Assembly (NCBI GenBank): GCA_944990035.1
Contig: CALYLX010000008.1
Span: 434,001-498,000, forward strand
DNA length: 64,000 nucleotides
DNA from: Clitopilus passeckerianus
Lineage: Eukaryota; Basidiomycota; Agaricomycetes; Agaricales; Entolomataceae
Direction of reading: 5' to 3'
Numbering within the stretch: the first letter of the stretch is position 1; every line of letters starts with the position of its first letter. The translations under genes and the position numbers were made by a program. Positions 59,159 through 64,000 of the stretch are shown one piece after another. The notes under the pieces are model-generated. The model saw only the letters and a program-made list of their open reading frames with translations, did not search any database and was not told the DNA's origin.

Positions 59159-60947
59159 ATGCGAACGAGCAACTACGACGTCGTTATTGTCGGTGCAGGC
59201 ATTGCTGGGTCCGCGCTAGCACACGCTCTATCGACAATACCTCGCGAAAAGCCTTACCGAATTGCGTTACTGGAACGCTCGCTGGCGGAACCTGATAGGA
59301 TTGTCGGAGAGCTACTTCAACCTGGCGGAGTCAGCGCCTTGAAGAAGTTGGGCATGGAGTGGTGTTTGGAGGGCATTGACGCAGTTAGGGAGGATGGGTA
59401 CTGCGTGGTGAACTACGGCAAATCAGTTCATATACCATACCCAAATGGCCACGAGGGACGAAGTTTCCACCACGGAAGGTTCATTATGCGGTTGAGGGAG
59501 GCGGCGAAGCAGGCCAAGGGAGTGGAGGTTGTTGAGGCAACGGTGACAGAGCTCATTGAGTCGAAGTCTGGGAAGGTCACAGGTGTATGGACAACAAGGA
59601 AGGACGAAACTGTGGAGGGCAGCGAACCTGTGAAGGAAGCGTTCTATGCCGACCTCGTCGTTATTGCGGATGGCTGTTTCTCCAACTTCCGAAACCAGGT
59701 CATGGGCGAAGCTGGTGTCAAGTCGTCGACGAAAAGCCATTTTATTGGTGCCGTCTTGGAGGATGCCAAGCTACCTATACCCAATCATGGAACAGTCGTC
59801 CTTTGCAAAGGTGCTGGGCCAGTACTGTTGTACCAGATTTCCGAACATGATACGAGAATGCTGGTCGACGTCAAGGTTCCTCTTCCCGCTGACCTCAAGG
59901 TGAAGTTCCTTCGTATATGCACATATACGCCTGCTTAAGCCCTTCCAGGGCCATATTCTGACCAAGGTCCTGCCTCAACTCCCACCTGGCGTTCAAGATT
60001 CCGTCCAAAAGGCCCTTGACAAAGACCGACTACGACGCATGCCAAATTCCTTCCTCCCGCCTGTCAAGCAGGGCTCTCCTCGCTCCAAGGCTGGAGTTGT
60101 CCTTCTTGGAGACGCCTGGAATATGCGGCATCCTTTGACTGGCGGTGGCATGACTGTCGCCTTCAATGATGTTGTCTACCTGCGGGATCTCCTCAAGTCC
60201 GTTGATAACCTCAGCGATTGGGACGAGATGAAGGAGATGTTGCACAAGTGGCACTGGAGCCGTAAACCCCTTGCTTCAACCGTGAACATCCTCAGTGTTG
60301 CCCTATACGACCTATTCGGCGCAGATGGTAAGCAAGGTCCGTATTCGTCGACCATACCTGATACTCATTCCCTTTGGCAGATGAGGAGCTTGAAGTCCTA
60401 CGAACAGGTTGCTTCAAGTACTTTGAAATGGGAGGCGAATGCATCAACGGACCCGTCTCTCTTCTATCAGGGTAAGAATCACATGTATCCTACTTTCGAC
60501 CAACCTTGCTGACCACTTGACCTCTCAGAATCGCGCCGTCTCCGGCCCTCCTGGCATACCACTTCTTCTCGGTGGCATTCTACTCCATATGGGTGATGTT
60601 CACCCACCCGACGCTCGTCCAGGCGTCGATAGCAAATGGCGAGAAGCCTGTATATACACGCGCGAAGATCTATCAATACCCTTCTCTCTGCCTCAAAAGT
60701 ATACGCGTGGTATGTCCTGCAACCAACTCTCTTCCATGGCTCCCAGCTGACGCGTTAGTTGTAGTTCTGGACAGCGTGTATCGTCTTCGGTCCTCTCCTT
60801 TGGTCAGAAATCCGTTGGTGGTCACCAGAAGATACGGTTCGGAGGAACAAGGCAGTCCGCCTGTTTGCGCTCTACCCTGTCGTTTTCGCGATTCTCGGCA
60901 CCGTTCTGGGCACTGCTGCGTGGAATTCGAACTTGGTGGTGCTGTGA
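59159..60947 (+). CDS. ERG1: Squalene monooxygenase (squalene epoxidase)
   Basis: An ER flavoprotein that epoxidises squalene to 2,3-oxidosqualene, a controlling step of ergosterol synthesis and the target of allylamine antifungals. Five exons (59159-59899, 59949-60327, 60381-60471, 60529-60709, 60765-60947) give 524 residues, the usual length. Motifs: Rossmann GxGxxG in VIVGAGIAGSALAHAL, GELLQPGGVSALKKLG, the DG motif in VVIADGCFSNFR, and the second FAD motif in LLGDAWNMRHPLTGGGM. Two hydrophobic C-terminal helices fit the ER anchor. The start precedes the Rossmann strand by five residues, so the N-terminal membrane segment found in some fungi is absent or lies in an unseen exon. Confidence 0.95.
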
Positions 60948-63258
60948 AAGCCGGGTTTAGATGGGTTTTCGGATTTGGTTCTGGAGTGATCATGTACGTA
61001 GACTAGACATATACCATATTACCATAATATCATTCTGGATTGCATTCACTCATGGTTAATTTGCTTGGTAGTGTTTAAGAAAACCACCCGGGCGAGCTCA
61101 GAGATCTCTTTCTGAGTCCCGGACATGCTCATAGACATGCTTCTCTTCATACCTACTCCCCAGGAAGCCTGGCAAACGTTATCAGAGGACACTACAAGAA
61201 ACTAGGAGTGAACGAATCCTTGTTTTCCGTTGCGGCTGGCCTCAAGGAAACGCTCAAGATACCAAGCAATTTCCAAGATCTTGGCGCAACATAAGTAAGT
61301 CAGATTTCTTTCCGAAAATGTCAATTTCACTGGACTATTAATAACGCAGAATTACTGAAAATGGAATCCGCCAAGAGTCGGTGTTGTTGCTCCCGGTCGT
61401 CCTCAATGTCAGCCTCCCCGCCGAAAAGCTATATAACCCCTCCCAGAATGCCCTCAATCTTCATTCGGTCTTCTCTTCTCCCCTCACTTCTGAAGACATG
61501 CCTCTGAGCGTCTTCATGCTGTCTTCTTCATCACTGCAGGGGGGCTAGAAGTCCGTCTCTCGCTTTCACATTTGCTTTCATATTGCTATGAATATGGTGT
61601 CGTTATGCTTTCAAAAAGGTACCTTCACAGCGTTAACTGGTAGTTGACTCGAAGCTAACCAGGCGCCCCCAGTTTTTGTAATCAGGATTCACAAATGGCG
61701 GGCTCGCCAAAGATCCAGCCCAGAGCTGGGGAGGTATAGGCCTGACCAGTCAGAGAGGAGAAGGTCGAAGTTATGACTGGGGAGACTACATCAAGATCGC
61801 ACAAGCATGGTATCGCCTGCTGGACGTATGGAGGAGTGTGGCGGGGTGTCGGTTGAAAGACGGAAGATGTGGTTGAGGCGACGAAGTCAAGAGTTGTAAA
61901 GGCTTGACGAGATAGTCGAAGAAGATGTCAGAACAATTGGAATGGTGAATGGAAAGGGCAAGGGCGACGAGATTCGGGAGAGGATGTCGATGAAATATCA
62001 CCGAGAAGGAACGGCCGTCTTTCTCGATGCACTGCAGAAGATCGCGCTGCGGATGCGGGCCTAACCATCGACAAACTCAGGAACACGAACCGATCTTGAA
62101 CCTAGGGGGACAACCTCAATCTCTCTTCCGACTGAGAGGCCAGTTCGTCAACGTCGTTCCCTGATTCATGCCCTCCTCACCACCGCTGGATGCCAACACG
62201 GCGCTTTCAGCTTTTTATCAACAAACTATCAGGCACTCGAGCCTATAAAGAAGCTTCGACATCTCTTCTTTAGCTAGTCTGCGATGGAATAGATGTTTCC
62301 CGTCGATAAAACAGACGAGCGTGGACGAAAGCAACCAGGTGGTCAACTTTCGCACCTCAGTCTACATTCGCAACTTCGTAGGTTCTCGCGGCAAGAAGTA
62401 GATCTCAGGAACAGGATTCCTATCTAAGAGACACGATGCAGCTAGAAGAGAGTAGGGTAGAGAGAAGCTAGTCTTCTCCATCCTTGGGAGCGTGGCTGGT
62501 CCGATGTAGCGCCCTCTTTCAAGACTGCAAAGGTCTCTCTTCGGTCGCGAGATACAACGAAGAACACGAGCGCGGATGGTTTCGTCGATGGGTTAGCTTC
62601 TTTGAAGGCTTTTCCGAGTGCTACGATAGGGTATGGTGATTGAAGGGTCAGAAAGCGTGAGTGTAGCGTGTTGGAAGTCAGCGGTGGGGAGGAGGATATG
62701 AAGCAGGAAACAACGAACGCGGATGTGGCAGATCACGAGAGATCAGGGGGAGCCCACAAGCCAAAGTTCACTCGTTTTCAAGAGTTCAACAATCTTTTTC
62801 ATTTCGGAGTCAAGACCGCCTACAGCAACAGCAGTCGGCTCAATGTCGTTTACGGGTCAGCAACCAACCCCGCGACCATCACCCAAGTTTTCCCGGCCGC
62901 GTACTTTACGGCAGGAAATTTCGGTTGGTCGAGGATGCAGTTTGGTGGGGTGGAGATGTAAGAGCAGGAGGGCGGGCGGGCGTTGGAGCGGAGAGGAGCT
63001 GAGCAGGTTGAGGAAGTGACGGGGAGTTGTGCGAAGGCCGTGGTTGGCGGAGAGGGATCGCGAAGCATAGCCTGGATGAAGTCAAGAATTCACGGGTGAC
63101 GACTTCTGTGTGGATGCAGTGGAGTGGAGGGTGATAAAAAGTTGGAGGAGACGGTTGGGAAGATGGACAATGTCCAACGTGGAACAAGGTGCCTAAACCT
63201 AAGCAAGGCGAAGCGGATACACGTCGCCATTTGGAGTTCGGGAAGATCTGGTCATATT
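60948..63258. other. Gene-poor region after ERG1
   Basis: Only short, overlapping frames on both strands, with no motif, no convincing splice structure and no RNA gene that I can see. It may be eroded repeat DNA. Confidence 0.45.
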
Positions 63259-64000
63259 GTGGACAAATCAGGGAGAGTACATACTCTCCCGTCGAGGGTT
63301 GCGGGGCCGCTCGACTACTCCATTCTTTGCGATGGCCAGAACTTTCTATCATACATCAAGACGACAAGCATCTGTTTCCTTTTCGCGGCGGGGAGCAGGC
63401 GGGTTGAGGTTGCAGGGTGCGGGGATAGAGATGAGGAGGTGGTGGGTTTGGGATGAGGACATATTCCTGTCAAGGAGGAGGTACGCCATTGTGGGCTGTA
63501 GAAGTAAGGCTCGTTCCTCTTCTGTCAGCTGCACACCTTCAAGACCGTCGACGGTTTGCGGGGCCGTTCGACATTGCAATGGACTCCTCTCTCGTTGTTC
63601 ATCAAGACGACAAGAAACATCAATTCCTTTCAAACGTGGCGAGGCGGGGGCACACGAAGGTGGCGACGACGTGGAGGCGAAGGTGGTGATGAGGTTCGGG
63701 TTTGGTCATATCACGGTCAAAGTGGGGGTGTGCCATCGTAGGCTGAAGGAGTGAGGCTCGTTCCACTGCTGTCAGTTGCACATCTCCAGGGATCATCGAC
63801 GGTTGCGGGGCTGTTCGGCATCTTATTCTTTGCGATGGCCAAAAGTTCTTATTTCTCATCAAGAGGTCAAGAACCACCTATCGCCTTCACAAGTGGCGTC
63901 CCTTCTGTTGCTTCCCTGGCCTGCGGGCTGAAGGGGTGGGGCGTAATTGTTCGTGCTATGGGAGGAGGGTTGGAAGGAGGCGCACTTTTTTATATTCTTG
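63259..64000. repeat. Degenerate tandem repeat, period about 250 bp
   Basis: The block TGCGGGGC(C/T)G followed by a TCG recurs at 63300, 63557 and 63804, giving periods of 257 and 247. After it come ATCAAGA(C/G)G-like blocks, then AGGCTCGTTCC...CTGTCAG(C/T)TGCACA before the next unit. The copies are clearly related but diverged. The last one runs to the end of the window, so the array may continue. Confidence 0.7.

Overview
This window reads as nuclear DNA of a filamentous basidiomycete, most likely an Agaricomycete. Genes are dense and carry many short GT-AG introns of about 50-65 nt. The proteins are fungal: two-domain VPS10, TSC10, ERG1, GMC oxidoreductases, a NACHT-type NLR and many F-box paralogues. 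Both ends and several islands are repeat-rich. Functions below were read from motifs by eye; no database search was run.

Layout. 1-7198 is an almost complete Ty3/gypsy chromovirus with 465/464-bp LTRs, gag, pol with a terminal chromodomain, and extra coding regions before the 3' LTR. Its leader carries an 11-nt primer-binding site complementary to the predicted 5' end of its own transcript, the Tf1/sushi self-priming arrangement. 8.1-11.2 kb holds a tandem pair of F-box genes, one intact and one broken. 11.5-19.4 kb is a housekeeping block on the + strand: glycine cleavage T-protein, coronin, biotin-protein ligase and 3-ketodihydrosphingosine reductase. 19.7-22.1 kb holds two tandem APH/kinase-fold genes, the first with a nonsense codon. 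22.5-27.9 kb is one long minus-strand VPS10 sorting-receptor gene. 28.7-31.0 kb is a NACHT NTPase (NLR-like).

32.7-44.4 kb is a tandem segmental duplication. The ancestral order appears to be: four-TM membrane protein (+), F-box A (-), APH kinase (-), F-box B (-), F-box C (+). Copy 1 has an intact membrane gene and F-box B, a gutted F-box A and a truncated F-box C. Copy 2 has a truncated membrane gene, intact F-box A, a dead kinase, a frameshifted F-box B and intact F-box C. The junction near 37.1 kb joins the start of F-box C to the second half of the membrane gene.

44.7-57.9 kb carries a J-domain gene, then a paired set: two secreted cysteine-rich proteins, two secreted GMC oxidoreductases with hydrophobic C-termini, and between them two small CsbD-like stress proteins. 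An intron-containing tRNA-Val(AAC) lies at 58.14-58.27 kb on the minus strand. ERG1 (squalene epoxidase) is at 59.2-60.9 kb. The last 3 kb has no recognisable gene and ends in a degenerate tandem repeat with a period of about 250 bp.

How the genes relate. The single-copy genes serve one-carbon/glycine metabolism, actin, biotinylation, sphingolipid and sterol synthesis, and vacuolar sorting; they do not form a pathway cluster. The accessory parts (retroelement, NLR, F-box/kinase duplications, secreted GMC pair) are the fast-evolving component.
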